DNA of 64,000 bases from Anisakis pegreffii (taxonomy: Eukaryota > Nematoda > Chromadorea > Rhabditida > Anisakidae), in NCBI GenBank assembly GCA_035041965.1, contig JAPYMA010001204.1:1-64000 (forward strand), written 5' to 3'. The stretch's first letter is position 1. Each line of letters opens with the position of its first letter. This document shows positions 13,101 through 25,475 of the stretch, piece by piece. Both the position numbers and the translations under genes were made by a program. The notes under the pieces were generated by a model, which was not told the origin of the DNA, did not search any database, and saw nothing but the letters and a program-made list of their open reading frames with translations.

Positions 13101-16100
13101 GGTTCGGTAATCCCCATGGTAATTTTGGGGAAGGTAGAGGTGGGTACGATCGTGAACGTGGGGGAGTTAGCAGAGGATTCAATGATTCAAATGATGATGA
13201 TTATTATGGTGGTGGTCGGGGTGCTGGTGCATATCGCAATGATAGATCATCGCAAAAAGATAATTGGGATACAAAAGCAGTCAAAAACTCCGATCCGAAT
13301 AGCTATGGAGCGAATAGAAATAATTACGAATACGGTCCTATGAATGAGGATCGAAGAGATGACAGAAGGCGATCGAATTTCGACGCCTCTGATCGTGTAG
13401 TTCATGAACCCAGACCAGATGAACAAAGGAGAAGATTCGGATCACCGAACACCAGAAATGACAATGGTCCCGTGGAACACGGAGGGTTCGGCCGTGGTTC
13501 TGGATTCGGAGCTCGAAATGAAGGTTTCGGAGAGTTTTCGAATATGGCGAACAGAGACAGTCGCACTGGATTCGGCGATTCAAATCAATCACCCTATCGT
13601 GAACCTTCAAATTTTTCTCAAGCCAGTCGAGGCTTCTCCGGAGATGATGGTGCCACATTCGGCCGTTCTGATTATCGTCGCAGAGATGAAAATCGTTTTC
13701 GTCGCAATAGCTTCTCCAGTGACCGAGCTCCAGGTGCAGGGTATTATCAAGAAAGACGAGGTAACCGATTGTCGCAATCATAACAAATATGCAATTGTTA
13801 CTGCCACGAGATTGAAACGCATCATTTCAAATTATTTGTTGTAACTGACTTCGGCCAGCCCTCATATAGATAACCTTGCAGGTGGACGGTCCCGGTATTT
13901 TCCAGAGGATAGAGCTGCAGAAGAAATGTTAGAAGAAGATGAAGCAAATGCAAAATATTCGGTAAACATTCTCATTACATTCCATCGCGTTCACGTGCCT
14001 TCATTCATGATGTGCATTATGTAATATCGTTATTTTTTGTTGTTCGCTTAGAATACTTATCGATGTTGAGATATTGATACTAATTCATTTCGTTTTTCTA
14101 ACTCACCAGCTGCTATGGTCCACGTGTTTCCATTAGCAATACTTCGTGTGTATTTTGAGAAAGGAACTTTCATTGTTATTTTAGGTTGATGACATTGATT
14201 TGGAGGTCGCACTTAGTGGAAAAATTCCGGATCAGTATCGCAAGTTTATGTCAGTTTATTTCGGTGTCATACATATTTATTATTGCCATGTAACTTTCTT
14301 CGCTTCTTGAAAAGTGATTATTCGATTACGGCTGTTGCCCCTTCCTCCTCTGAGTTTCAAACAAAAATGAAAAATTCCTGAAACATCCTCAAATGCATTC
14401 AGTAGATGCACCTGCATATCTGTTATAGTCGATCGTGATTCTTCTAAACGAATAAGAAAGGTCACAAAAAAGTTTCAAAAAGTTAATTTTTTTCTCTTTT
14501 CTGCAAGGTATGTTGCAGCGTGATTGAATATTCATATGCAAGTCGCATGATTTTTTATTTCTGAAATATGTTTGTATCGATGAAGAACTTTAGTTTACCC
14601 TTGAAGGAAAGTAACAAAAATTTGAGGGATTGGGAAGAGGAGATTGCAAGAGTGAACGGTGGCAGAATAATTATGGCTGACGCACTCATCAAAAATATTC
14701 AGAAACATTGCTATAAAAAACCACGAGCGATTCAAGCGGCTGTTATTCCGCTGGTATGGCTTGGTGAGTGTTCTCGTTAGTGCGTTCCCATGTGCACACC
14801 ATAATCAATGCATCAAGCATGATTTGGAATATGCTGCCAACTTGGTTGTTCAACTGAACGAGAAATAATAATCTACTCGAATATAAGAAGTGATTTGTTA
14901 CCGCAGTAGTATTATCATAACCTGTTGGTGACTCCTTCATTAATAAGTACACCCGAACTCTGTGTTAAGTGTATTCCACTCAACAGTATAAGTAATAATG
15001 CAGTGAGGTTAAGGCTGTGACGTATTGGGTCATGCAGAGACGGGAAGTGGAAAGTCGTTGGCGTTCATATTACCGATCATTGATATGATCATGCACAAAG
15101 AACTGCATAAAAGTGCCAAAGCAAGTTCTCCAATAGCGTTAATTGTTGCACCAACACGTGAACTGACCAACCAACTTTACAACCAAACGAGAAAAATGGC
15201 TGATGGTTAGAGCATTCGTGTATTTGATAGTTTGGGAATCATTGATCTACGCATCACTTTGTTGTGCTTGTAATCGTATTTAGTCACTGCTCATTAAAGG
15301 AAATGTTTTGTATCGATCATTTATTTGATAACATGAAATGGCATTCATCATTATTTCATTCACCTTTATGATGTCCACGTTCGACCCGCGCGATATTCTC
15401 GTCAGAAACAAGATAGAAATTTATCATCTGTTCTTGTCACTAATATGTTCATTGACATCCTTATTTATCGGTATCATTCCTGATTAGATTAATCCATATT
15501 TCTCGATTCAGCCTTGTCAAAAGCGCTTCACCCATTAAGTTTGAAATTTTCTCAGCATAATGAATGATCTATTGCCGGTTTACGCTTTCCAGGAACAGGT
15601 GTTCAAGTAGCGCAGTGTTATGGACAAATCGATTTTAGTAGAAATGTTGATCAGATACGAAATGGATGTCATATCTTACTTGCAACAATGGGAAGGCTTC
15701 TGCACTTAGTTAACCGTGACTATGTTAGTAGACTACGTCCTCAGTTCTGATGCAAACCCTCCACTAGTTGAACAGATGAATAGTGATTCTGCCAAAAGTC
15801 ATCAATATTCATATGATCACAGCACTAAAGAATTACAAGTTTGAAAATTTATCATCACGAAGCGTACGTTTTTGTGTGGATATTGACGTGAGTGCGAAAG
15901 GCAGTCGATCGATTATTCTTATGACCCTTGAGAATTCGATTAGTTCAGAGGGCGTGAGTTCGATTCTGCGTCGATGCAAAATACGTGTTGGGTTTCGATA
16001 ACGTTATTAAAATAAAAAATAAAAACAAAGAAAGAAATGAAGAGGGCTCGGTTCCGACAGATAATAAGCAAATGAAAATCTTAGTTTTGAAAGTTCATTA

Positions 16101-19100
16101 ACATTAATGATAAAATTCCAGTTATACCTCGACAATGTCAGATATTTTGTTCTGGATGAGGCTGATAAAATGCTCGACACACAAGGATTCCAAGATGACA
16201 TCCATGATTTGATGAGGCAACCAAATTTTCCAACTGTTAGCTAGTTTTCAAATTATTATGTTTCCTTTGTATTCGAGGTACACTTAGGCTGAAGAACAGA
16301 AGAACCCGATGTAGAGAGAGTTCTATAGGATGACGTTCTCGGTTCAGGGATCCTCTTTCCTCCAAAGAGTTTTATGCACACGGGGATGAAGTTGTCTTGC
16401 CTATCGCTTTGTATTTATTTATTTAGTCAACAATTACGACAACTCATTGAAAGTGCATGTCTCTTCGTTATCATGAATATCAGTGAATTCTTCCTTCTTC
16501 GACGTTCTTCTTTACGGAGACTAAAAACATCAACGCAGACTATCATCTACCTAACTGCAATGTTATTGCCTATCATTATCATCCACCGACTTTCATGTAT
16601 TTATTAAATAATCGGTTGATTTTTAAACGATTTTTTGTATTGCTGAAGGTGGAACAGCGGCAAACAATGCTTTTCTCAGCGACATTCGATAAAGATGTTG
16701 AGCAGTTTGCTAAAAAGCTCGTAAAACCCAGTTACTTATTCGTTTCAAATGGTAGAACAACCGCTGCAAATCCGCGAGTCCAGCAAATTTTCCTTAAAGT
16801 AAGATGTGATTTTGTCGTCGTTTTCTTGGCTCTTCATCCAGTTTTGTGGTATTTTGATTTCATGAAGGGATTATTTTTGTACCGTTCGTTAAGAGATAAT
16901 CTTCCGATTCGCATGTTCAATTGCATTGGTATGCGTATGAGTTTCTGTCTCTTTATAATCCCTCTCCCAAAGTATGTTGTTGATGATTGTTCCTGTTGAC
17001 ACATTTCCGTTCCATCATGTTGTCCTTATAGTTAATCGGCTGAAACTCTAGCCGTAAGCTTCTCCCGCAAACAATTTCAGCGTCACTTTCTGAAAAATAT
17101 AAGTTTTCGCATTGTATATGTGCTAGAGAATGCATGCGTTTTAGGTGGAACAACGCAATAAGCTGAAGACATTGACTGATTTGTTGACTGAAGAGCAAGA
17201 ACTAAATGGAAGTATAAGTCGTACACTCATATTTGTGCACCGCCAGGTTGATTCCGATACAGTGGCAATCCATTTGAAGAATAACAAACTTCCTGCATGG
17301 AGCATTCACGGGTCGGATCCATTTCAGTGTTTACTCATTCTCCTTTATTGATAAGCGAAAGATTTTTTGGTTGCGTATTTTGATTTGATTTCGATAGCAC
17401 TGTCGTTGGGCACAATCCTGTGTCGTATTTTAAAAATTATCGATGATCAATTTTACTTACTTCTGTTCTATTCACATGACGAAGGATAAAGCACCTGTCA
17501 GAACATTACGTAATCGGAGCACACACCTTCTCAGTGCAACAGCAGAACACGAAAAATAAGCGTGCATTAGCATACGGAATGAATATGGATTGTGGCAGAA
17601 CTCATTGCTTTTTCGGTTTTGATTTTCGAAAATTTGGAAATAATTTCAGTGGTAGAGATCAAAGTCAGCGAGAGGAAGCGTTGAGAAAGTTTCGTTCAGG
17701 TGAAGCTCGGGTGCTGGTTGCGACAGATGTTTGTGCGCGAGGCATTGACGTACCAGATTTGGAACATGTACTCATTCGCTTTTTCGTCTATTCACATTTG
17801 TTTCTTTCCACTGTCATCACACAAATGAATTCATTGTTCAGTCGTATTGTTTTAGTTGTTCATTTAAGTCAGTGCATCTGGAACTCTTAATTCAACTGAA
17901 ACTGAAAGAGACAACTGAAATTGATTTAACTGAAATTCGGGTGATCACTCATCAGTCTGAATGATTACTATAGCTAGGCAATTTAATTTTATAGTGTTGT
18001 CTTATAACACACACCCTGGTCGAGTGTTTTGTATACAAAAAAGAACTTCCATTTTTAATTATTCGCAAATAATGTCAGTCATATAGTATCAGCCAGCAGT
18101 ACCCTCCAATTTTATTAACAGCATCTTACAACGATATTGATGGCAGTGATAATGTTTTTAGTAATAACGATAATAACACTTTGTCAGAATTTGATCAGTA
18201 ATCATAATTTCATCAGGTTATCAATTATGATTTGCCAAGTGAAACAGAATGGGAGCAATACGTTCATCGTATCGGACGCACGGGACGGTTGCATAAAGGC
18301 AAGGCGACCACATTTATCGATGTCGGTAATCCGTGCGACCGATCTCTAGCACAACGTCTCGTCAACGTATTTTTTTTTCAATTTCTGATATTATTTTTTT
18401 CCTTTTTAAAATATTCAGTGAGTTGAGCGGAACAGAGCTTATTATTGCTATTAACATTTCTAACCGTTTACCCAGTTTTCGTTTCATTGAGTAATTGATT
18501 CTCAGTTTTGTGTCATTTTATGAAGTTACCAATCCCATCTTTGAATATTCATTTCATCAGGCCAAAAAAAGATCTTTCAAAATTGATACTTTCAAGATCG
18601 TTCGCGAGGTACAGCAAGAGGCGCCACAATTTTTGATCGATCTAGCTGAAGGTCGTGGTGGGATGTCGGGAGCAATGACATCAGATGATGTTGCTTCAGG
18701 TTGTTGTTCAGATGAATTGGTGGTATGCTGATTAGGTAGAGAGGTTATCGTTAGACGTGATGAGAGTTGCTAAATAATGTTCGTTAATCAGTGTTGGATG
18801 GAAAGAATAATATTTTGATAATTTAAATATGTTTTTCTCCTACGAGATGCGGTGTTAGTTAATTGGATACATTTATGGAGTTATATATTCAAATGTTAGT
18901 TGAATAAAATCTTGAGCAAAGTCTGCAAATTGGTATAATTTTGGAGTGAAATAATTTCCTGAACAAATAATGTTCCAGTAATATGAATGTATTTCAGTAC
19001 AACTTGTAGTTAATCCTTCTGCGGGTACTGTAAGGTTTTATTTAAATTTTATCACTGGACACACGCGTATAATATTTCACAGGAAATCGTCCTGGTGGAT

Positions 19101-20457
19101 TTGCGGGCGCAGCTGCAAATAAAGGTTTTGGGCAAGGTTTTGCAAGGCGTTCAGATGACGGTGATAATTTCAACGATGGCATGGCTCCAAAGAAATTCAA
19201 TTCGAGAGGATTTGGCGGTTCCGCATCAGGTTGTTGTTTATCTTGCACGCTACCATCCATCTTCAACGGTTTTTATAGGTGCAATGATTTATTTATTAGG
19301 TTCCGTGTAGTATTTGCAAATTTTGATGAAATTACACAGAAGAGCCTTTCAAGCAATCACAACTGAAATTCATCATAGAATTATTGCAAAGTGCACATTT
19401 CTTCAGTCAAACTTCATCATTCATTCAGTCTCGTCCAAAACTTCTCCAGTTGAGTGATCGATTTCAGTGAATGAAAGATAAGAAGAAATTTAATGCGAAA
19501 CATTTGAAGTTTTTGAAAACTCAAAAAAATTGCGACCTCCATAGTTCACATCATGTTCCATATATTTGAAACCACTTCTATCCATAAAATTTTCAATACA
19601 ATTTCTTTTTTTTTCTAAGGTGGTGGATTTGACTCAAGTAATAGCAGTGGATTTGCTAGCAGGAATGCTGAACGGGATCGAGAAACTAAGGCAATGGGAG
19701 GTAACGTTCAACTTTCAGTGTTCGTCTCGTATGAATAGTTAGTGAACGAATGGAAACGGTGTAGAAATGAAGGTAGATGTGTTGTAACTTAACAGAATAG
19801 TATAACGCTAAAATCAAAAGTCAGCAACAATATGCGATTGAAACAAACAAATTACTTAGCAATGAATACAATGGTTTAATAATATAACGATAACGAGTTG
19901 CTGGTGGTGAAGAATTCGAATCGGCGGTAACATCGCGCAGATGATGTTGGGAATAATCCTTCCGAAGTGGTGCCGTTAAAGGGCGTTGATACGATTAATT
20001 TTGTGATGAGCAGCGTTGTGCCGTGTGGTGATGACGAATGAAAACGAAAAAAAAGAATCACACTTTGAATTGGAAGCAGAAGAAGAGTAGAACATACTTC
20101 GAGGAAGAAGTCTCTCTGTTGACGACTTATCGATGCATTTTTACTGGAGAAAGCGATCAGATAAGATAGATGCTAGGCTGATGATAATAGTGACTGAAAA
20201 TGTTAGGGAGAATGAAATAATAGAATTGCTAAGGGAAGTACTTGAATTTGTGTTTATAGTTTTTCTGAGAGGAATTGGTTGGTCATTCTTGTAGCAAATA
20301 TAGAATGAATGGACAATTGATCGTACAAGATTGTCTGTGATTTTGCGATGTCTTACTCGTATTACTGTATTATATTAATTACAACGACACTTCAGGATTC
20401 CGCCCTGCCACTTCGTCGAAATCAAATCCTGATGCAGATCATGAAGATGTGGCTTGA
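10141..20457 (+). CDS. Vasa/GLH-like germline DEAD-box RNA helicase with FG/RGG-rich termini
   Basis: This is an ATP-dependent RNA helicase, probably of germ granules by homology. Exons: 10141-10169, 11323-11420, 11705-11739, 12076-13760, 13882-13961, 14185-14253, 14586-14763, 15014-15205, 15593-15723, 16122-16235, 16649-16798, 17145-17311, 17650-17767, 18217-18366, 18597 (or 18561)-18699, 19083-19229, 19620-19700 and 20396-20457. Phases fit, apart from the frame breaks inside exon 4; the exon 6/7 junction is the least certain. The protein starts [10 protein letters not shown] long Gly-rich segment with FG and RGG repeats follows, then an acidic linker ([13 protein letters not shown]). Helicase motifs in order: Q motif KPRAIQ, motif I AETGSGKS, Ia PTRELTNQL, Ib-region TMGRL, II DEAD ([10 protein letters not shown]), [23 protein letters not shown] second, shorter FG-rich tail ends in DADHEDVA. 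No CCHC zinc knuckles were found, although GLH proteins usually have them. Germline role is inferred from family. Confidence 0.92.
10335..10383. repeat. (ATA/ATG)n trinucleotide microsatellite in helicase intron 1
   Basis: About sixteen ATA/ATG/ACG triplets run together within the first intron of the helicase gene. They produce low-complexity open frames on both strands (poly-Ile or poly-Tyr), which should not be read as genes. Confidence 0.85.
12558..12957 (+). repeat. 56/57-bp minisatellite within the RGG domain of the helicase
   Basis: Seven full copies and the start of an eighth begin at TATGGTGA positions 12558, 12615, 12671, 12727, 12783, 12839, 12896 and 12952. Spacings are 57, 56, 56, 56, 56, 57 and 56. 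The 57-bp form encodes a 19-residue unit, [19 protein letters not shown]. The 56-bp forms differ by having one G fewer in the run before TATGG, so the frame moves at each one. Copies are otherwise nearly identical, which points to recent expansion. The opposite strand of this stretch gives a long Pro/Ser/His frame (12411-13016) that is only a shadow. Confidence 0.95.
18561..18699 (+). other. Exon with two in-frame acceptors (helicase, end of C-terminal RecA domain)
   Basis: Two acceptors 36 bases apart keep the same phase. TTTCATCAG at 18552-18560 would add [21 protein letters not shown] at 18588-18596 would start at [16 protein letters not shown]. The shorter product aligns better with Vasa-family proteins, where the residues after the final RecA helix run directly into this helix. 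The longer one has the stronger acceptor. Both could be used. Confidence 0.5.
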
Positions 20458-20740
20458 AAGTAATTCAGTTAAACTTTATGGTTCGCTCATCAGAAATATT
20501 TTCTTTTACTGCACAGTAATCGAAGTATCAAATCGACTCGATCGCTTTAAAATTGTCATCATACATTGTTTATTTGCATTCTTCAGTTTCTTTTCTTGCT
20601 AAATTATCGCTTTAATCTTATCTCATATCTTGCGAATACGGATGGATTATGCCGATGTTGTTATGGGTCATTTCATTTTTTTCTGCGTTCTGAATGATCT
20701 ACTTATAATTGAATGTATGCTGTATATTTGTACTCTTCGA

Positions 20741-20956
20741 TTATGCGATTCCATCGAATGTGAACGGTTGTGTTTCATTGCCTTCTAGCGTGTTTTGTTT
20801 ATCCGCTATAGTTATTTGCTTCTTTCCAAAGGAATCTATGGTGGTACTACTGTTAGCATTATCATCTTTCGAATAAGCGGTAAGGTCTGGGAGCAAGCGT
20901 CTATTCCATCTGAGTGATAACGGTGGTCGTTTTGTGAACGATTCAGCTCCTTTCAT
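20741..20956 (-). CDS. Unidentified open frame, doubtful
   Basis: A 71-codon frame starts with ATG and has a fairly ordinary amino-acid mix: basic and proline-containing at first (FTKRPPLSLRWNRRLLPDL), then Ser/Thr/Asp-rich. I recognise no family. No convincing splice partner was found on the minus strand and no poly(A) signal is evident downstream. It could be a small gene, a terminal exon, or chance, and it sits in the 3' flank of the helicase gene on the opposite strand. Only conservation or transcript data would decide. Confidence 0.15.
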   Translation of the reverse strand: MKGAESFTKRPPLSLRWNRRLLPDLTAYSKDDNANSSTTIDSFGKKQITIADKQNTLEGNETQPFTFDGIA

Positions 20957-22022
20957 AGTCTCAATTCAGAAAGGATGGAGAGGATATAGGACAGGTGGCA
21001 GTTATCAAAAAACTAACCAGATATGGGTTCGTCGCTAAAGAAAAAACTTTCTAGCTTGCGAATATGAGGACATTGATAACGCTGAACTGGATCGCTGGAA
21101 GTTCTAAGTTCATACATTCATGTATACTGATGAATGTGTGAAAAAATGTGCTGACTTCTAATCATGTTATTTGCCCATATTGATCGCGATTCATCATAAA
21201 AGAAATCGTGATATTCATTGAAATGTTTTATTTGAACCGTGCTGTTGCAATGCTCTCTCGTGAATCTTACATTCTCTGTGAACTGGCTTTACGTCAGATT
21301 TCTGTTGATTTTCACTAAATTAATCATATTCGTACATTTTGCTAATGAAATTATTGTGTGATAATCCTGATAAGTTGATCATGAGAAACTGTGTTCACGT
21401 GCCATTTCTTGTGTTTCAAAAGGTTTTTATGGCCAATGTTATTACTGAATTCTAACGAGTCCATTTTTAAAATCTCCATATGCTTATAAGCTGAAAAATT
21501 GTCTCAAAGGTTTATTTTGCGTAAATTTATGCATTTATCATGCTCAATTGTAATGTTTGATGTGAAAGTGAAAATTTAATTCGATTTGGTTAAATGCGAT
21601 TTTATCATTTGAGCCACTAAAAAAAGGAATATGCAGCCTAAAAGGGCGTACCAAATTTGTTCACGTAGATCAAATGTGAATGATTAAGATCAGACGAGCT
21701 TTTTCGTCATCTAGCACACTTACTTCATGTCTTTCTGAATGGTACAGTGACACGAAAAAGCGGTCATCGCCGATGGCCGAATTCTCAGTCACGTCTGTCG
21801 TCGTTGTTTAGTCCTTTGAATAGAGACATTTTTGTTTGCTGAAGCATACCGTGCATTAATGTGATTTATTTTTTATTCATGCCAATGAAAACTTACTCTT
21901 CACCGTGCGTATTTTCACGTGCGCTACTAGCGAGTTGTCGTTGTGAACACTGCTTGATTTAGCATTACCTTTATTGTTGTAATTGTTACCGTTGCTTTTT
22001 TCATTATCACATCGATAGCAAC

Positions 22023-22048
22023 CTCATCATCATCATCATCATCATCAC
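22023..22048. repeat. (CAT)n microsatellite
   Basis: A run of CAT triplets in intergenic DNA, with nothing coding around it. It is the longest uninterrupted CAT tract I noticed in the window. Confidence 0.85.
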
Positions 22049-25000
22049 TGTTGTTGTTTTTGTTTATAAGTGAGAATATTTTTCTTTTCGTCAATAAAAA
22101 CTTAAATCAAGCCGAATGCCTGAAATAAATCATCCACGTCTTATACTTTCCCAGTCCAAGAGTATCGTCAATCCAGAGCATTCGCTTGAAGCATGTCCAT
22201 TGTTGGCAATTGTAGATCAAGTTATCCTTAAGACATTAGTGCGTGCGATATTTCGGCTTCAAACTGTATCCATGGGACCAAAAAGGTTGACAGTAATTTA
22301 TAGAATGTGCCGCAAAGACGCGGTAGTAAACGACTGCTGAAATTTTTATAAACCAATTGAAATATGTACATATTCACATAACTTTTATTTTCTCTGTCTC
22401 TACATATGTATATGAAGAAATACAAGCGAATAGCTAATACTTTGTTAGAAATACACGATGAAATGAAACAAAATGAAATAACGAATAAATCAACACACGA
22501 TAGCGGGTAAGTGGATTCGAAGTTTACTACTACGCAAGTGAATCCTCATGAAAATTTCTTACAGTCAGCATATCTCAAGTGTACCTGTCAAACAACAGTG
22601 ATCCTCAAAGACAGCAACACAACACTTCGCATGTAGCCCTCAAGATAATTTGAAGTGAGTGAGCCTGGAGATGATGATAAACCCGATAGCACTCTCGGCT
22701 CTAAGTCACCTTATTTATTCACTTGTTCACTTGAGGAAGAGAAAAAACTGGAGGCTTTCAGAACTGCAAAGCAATTTTTTGTGTGGAAATGAGGAGGAAA
22801 TAATGCACTCGATTGATTCAGGAAGCGATTCGACAATACAATCGAGCGAGGAACATACGAGCGTTTTGCAAGTGCTATGCAAGGTTCACGTCGTTGAATT
22901 TGTTCATTGAAATCAAAACCAACGAACGAAATGACTGGAAACAACACTTCGATCATAAATGAATACATATGTTATAGTTTAGCGCTTGTAAACGAACCGT
23001 ACAAAGGATAACATCACAGATAAGAAATATTTCACTATATGTTATACATAGTACACATGAACATGCAAACGTCTACCACTAAACATAAGTGGATACTCAT
23101 TTCGAACTTTAGCATGCTTATAGCAAGTACTGGTAATTATCTAATCAATAATAATAATAATAATATCAATGACGATGGCGGTGGTATAAAGATACCATCA
23201 ATGAGACGTTCTAATGATAACAATAACAGTGTCATCAGTATTAGTGATAAGAATGGTACTGATAACGATAAGATGTGAAAGTAAAGTTAGTATAACCAGT
23301 GAGCGTACATATTGCAAGCGAATCACCTTGCATTGTTAGTCGTATCTTGATACCACTCAAATTCATTGCATTATGCCAAGTTATCGAGTAACAAAAAGTA
23401 AGACATTATCTATTTGAGCCACATTCCACATTAAAATTTCATTATTGCGTCGCATTCAAAAGACTATCACGATTCAGTTAAATTCAAGTGAATCTAGTTG
23501 AATAAAGGAAGGTTTCTTGTGAACACTACTATCGATGTTAAACTCGGTAATCAGATGTACACGTCGTTCAACACGTTTGCCTGTTGCGATTCTCATTTCA
23601 CTCAGTATTACTTTCCTATTGCTATTCATCATTCAGATGCGACAGGACTATTCCAGAAGTGATTCAATGAGATAGATGCCACTGATTCTCCACAACGTCA
23701 GTCATGCACAAAGATGGGAGATTAATAAATTTCAATGCAGAAGCAAAATTAAAAAAGAATACGATTCTGTGCTAATGAACATATTTTTCCATTCGGAATA
23801 AACTATTCTCAAGAGTGTCACAACTAGAAGAAAGACAAACCAATAATATCCATACAATAATCAAAATCAAACGAGACATCCGCATACTCAACGTGAACGA
23901 AATCATATCAGCGAAAAAAATAACAAATACAAAGACATTTCGACAACAGAACAATAGAAATCCAAACATAAAAAACTGCTCAGTATACGGTTATTTCAAG
24001 GTAAATAACAATGGTGAATGTCAGATAAAATGTTTCAAATGAGTAACGAAAAAATTCAGTAATTTTGAATCATAACACAGCATTCGAACCGATATCCAGT
24101 TATCGTGCACATTTAACAGATTCCATTTTCTGAGTTTCGAACACAACATTTGGAGACTAAATTCGATGGCTCATAAAATGAACTTTACCATACACACACG
24201 TATATTAATACATCTATCATTTCAACAAAAGTTATAAATTTGGGATCGCGTCAACATCACAAAGCTCTGCCTGACAAGTTGTAAATCTTGAACGTGAAAA
24301 CTTTCCAGCTCAGTGGTAAGATCGGAAAATAACAGATATCAACTACATAATATTAGTCCCTTATAGTCCACCGCTAACCTAGGAATTCATTTTTCATTCT
24401 TATCACTACCTTCTTTGCAGAATTGAAGGTCATAATGAGAAATGTTCAAAATACGGGTTTTTCCTGCAAAAACATAAAATCACAGTAGATGATGGTATTT
24501 CGACTGAAAACTCAATACAGAATCCAGAAACGTGAAATGGACCTGTCAAATATCACGGAGAATGGTTGCCTATGAATAAATACACGATATTTATATACAA
24601 TCGTAATGAAATTAAAAATTCCTCTGTACAGGTAAGCATATACGTTAGTCTGTTAGTGAAAAAAGTGAGAAACACATATGGAATCAACTAAAAACCAAAA
24701 CGGATTATAAACCCTCCTAAAACAACGGAAATATCACTGAACATGCAATGTGATACAACTGATTTCATAAATACCCTTCTCATATATCGATACATATCAG
24801 TTGTATAATACAACTGAACATCAAACGACAAACTCAATCTAATAGCCTAAATGATATTCGATTAAAGACCATTGACCATCCACTTCAAATGAAAAGCAAT
24901 TTACAAACGAACGCAACTGATGAGTTATTAATAACCTCACTGAAAACAGTGTCAAGGTGTGAACGAATGTTTTTGATATCCTGTTTTTTCGATGCCATAT

Positions 25001-25475
25001 CGATCAGAGTTTCAGAAACCACATGTTTTCAAACTAAAGTGAAACGCCATCACCATATTTGAAGTTCAAGCGATGAATTTTCAATTGATATTTACTATAG
25101 TTAAAAAAATGATGATAAAGATAGACAATTTACCATCAACAACACTAAAACGAAGAGAACTTTTCAAAATGAACTGATTTCGTAGAATCGTTACCAGCTA
25201 AAGAACGACTTCATTAATTAGAACAGTTCAATTTCAGTCACCAAAAAATATCGATAGAAGTGAATCCAAATCAATTTCAAGAATCGATCGTCGATCGTTT
25301 TTCACCGAATAATCAATCCAAAGGTAATGTGACCCAATCTGTGAACAGTCTGTAATGCTAGTAAAACCTATAAATGACATTTGAATGAGTATTTGTGATC
25401 TGATACAAAATGTGTATTTGAGTCAGTTATGAAGAGGAACGGTCGTCGTCGTTACGTGTCGATTAAACAATGTCT

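Larger units (their letters stand above)
20458..25475. other. Intergenic region between two convergent genes
   Basis: The helicase gene ends at 20457 on the plus strand and the PPP1R37 homologue ends at 25476 on the minus strand, so this spacer should hold two 3' UTRs. I see no exon series that I can support. Simple repeats occur at about 22023-22048 (CAT triplets) and 23148-23166 (AAT triplets). Open frames at 22659-22910 (+) and 22711-22968 (-) overlap on opposite strands and carry no known motif. Confidence 0.5.

Noticed and set aside
13338..13781. 147-codon frame on the minus strand
   Set aside because: Antisense of the helicase FG-rich exon, whose sense frame continues into a correctly phased next exon.
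15940..15975. B-box-like GAGTTCGATTCTG in a helicase intron
   Set aside because: Two mismatches to the B-box, no A-box at the right distance, no flanking duplication.
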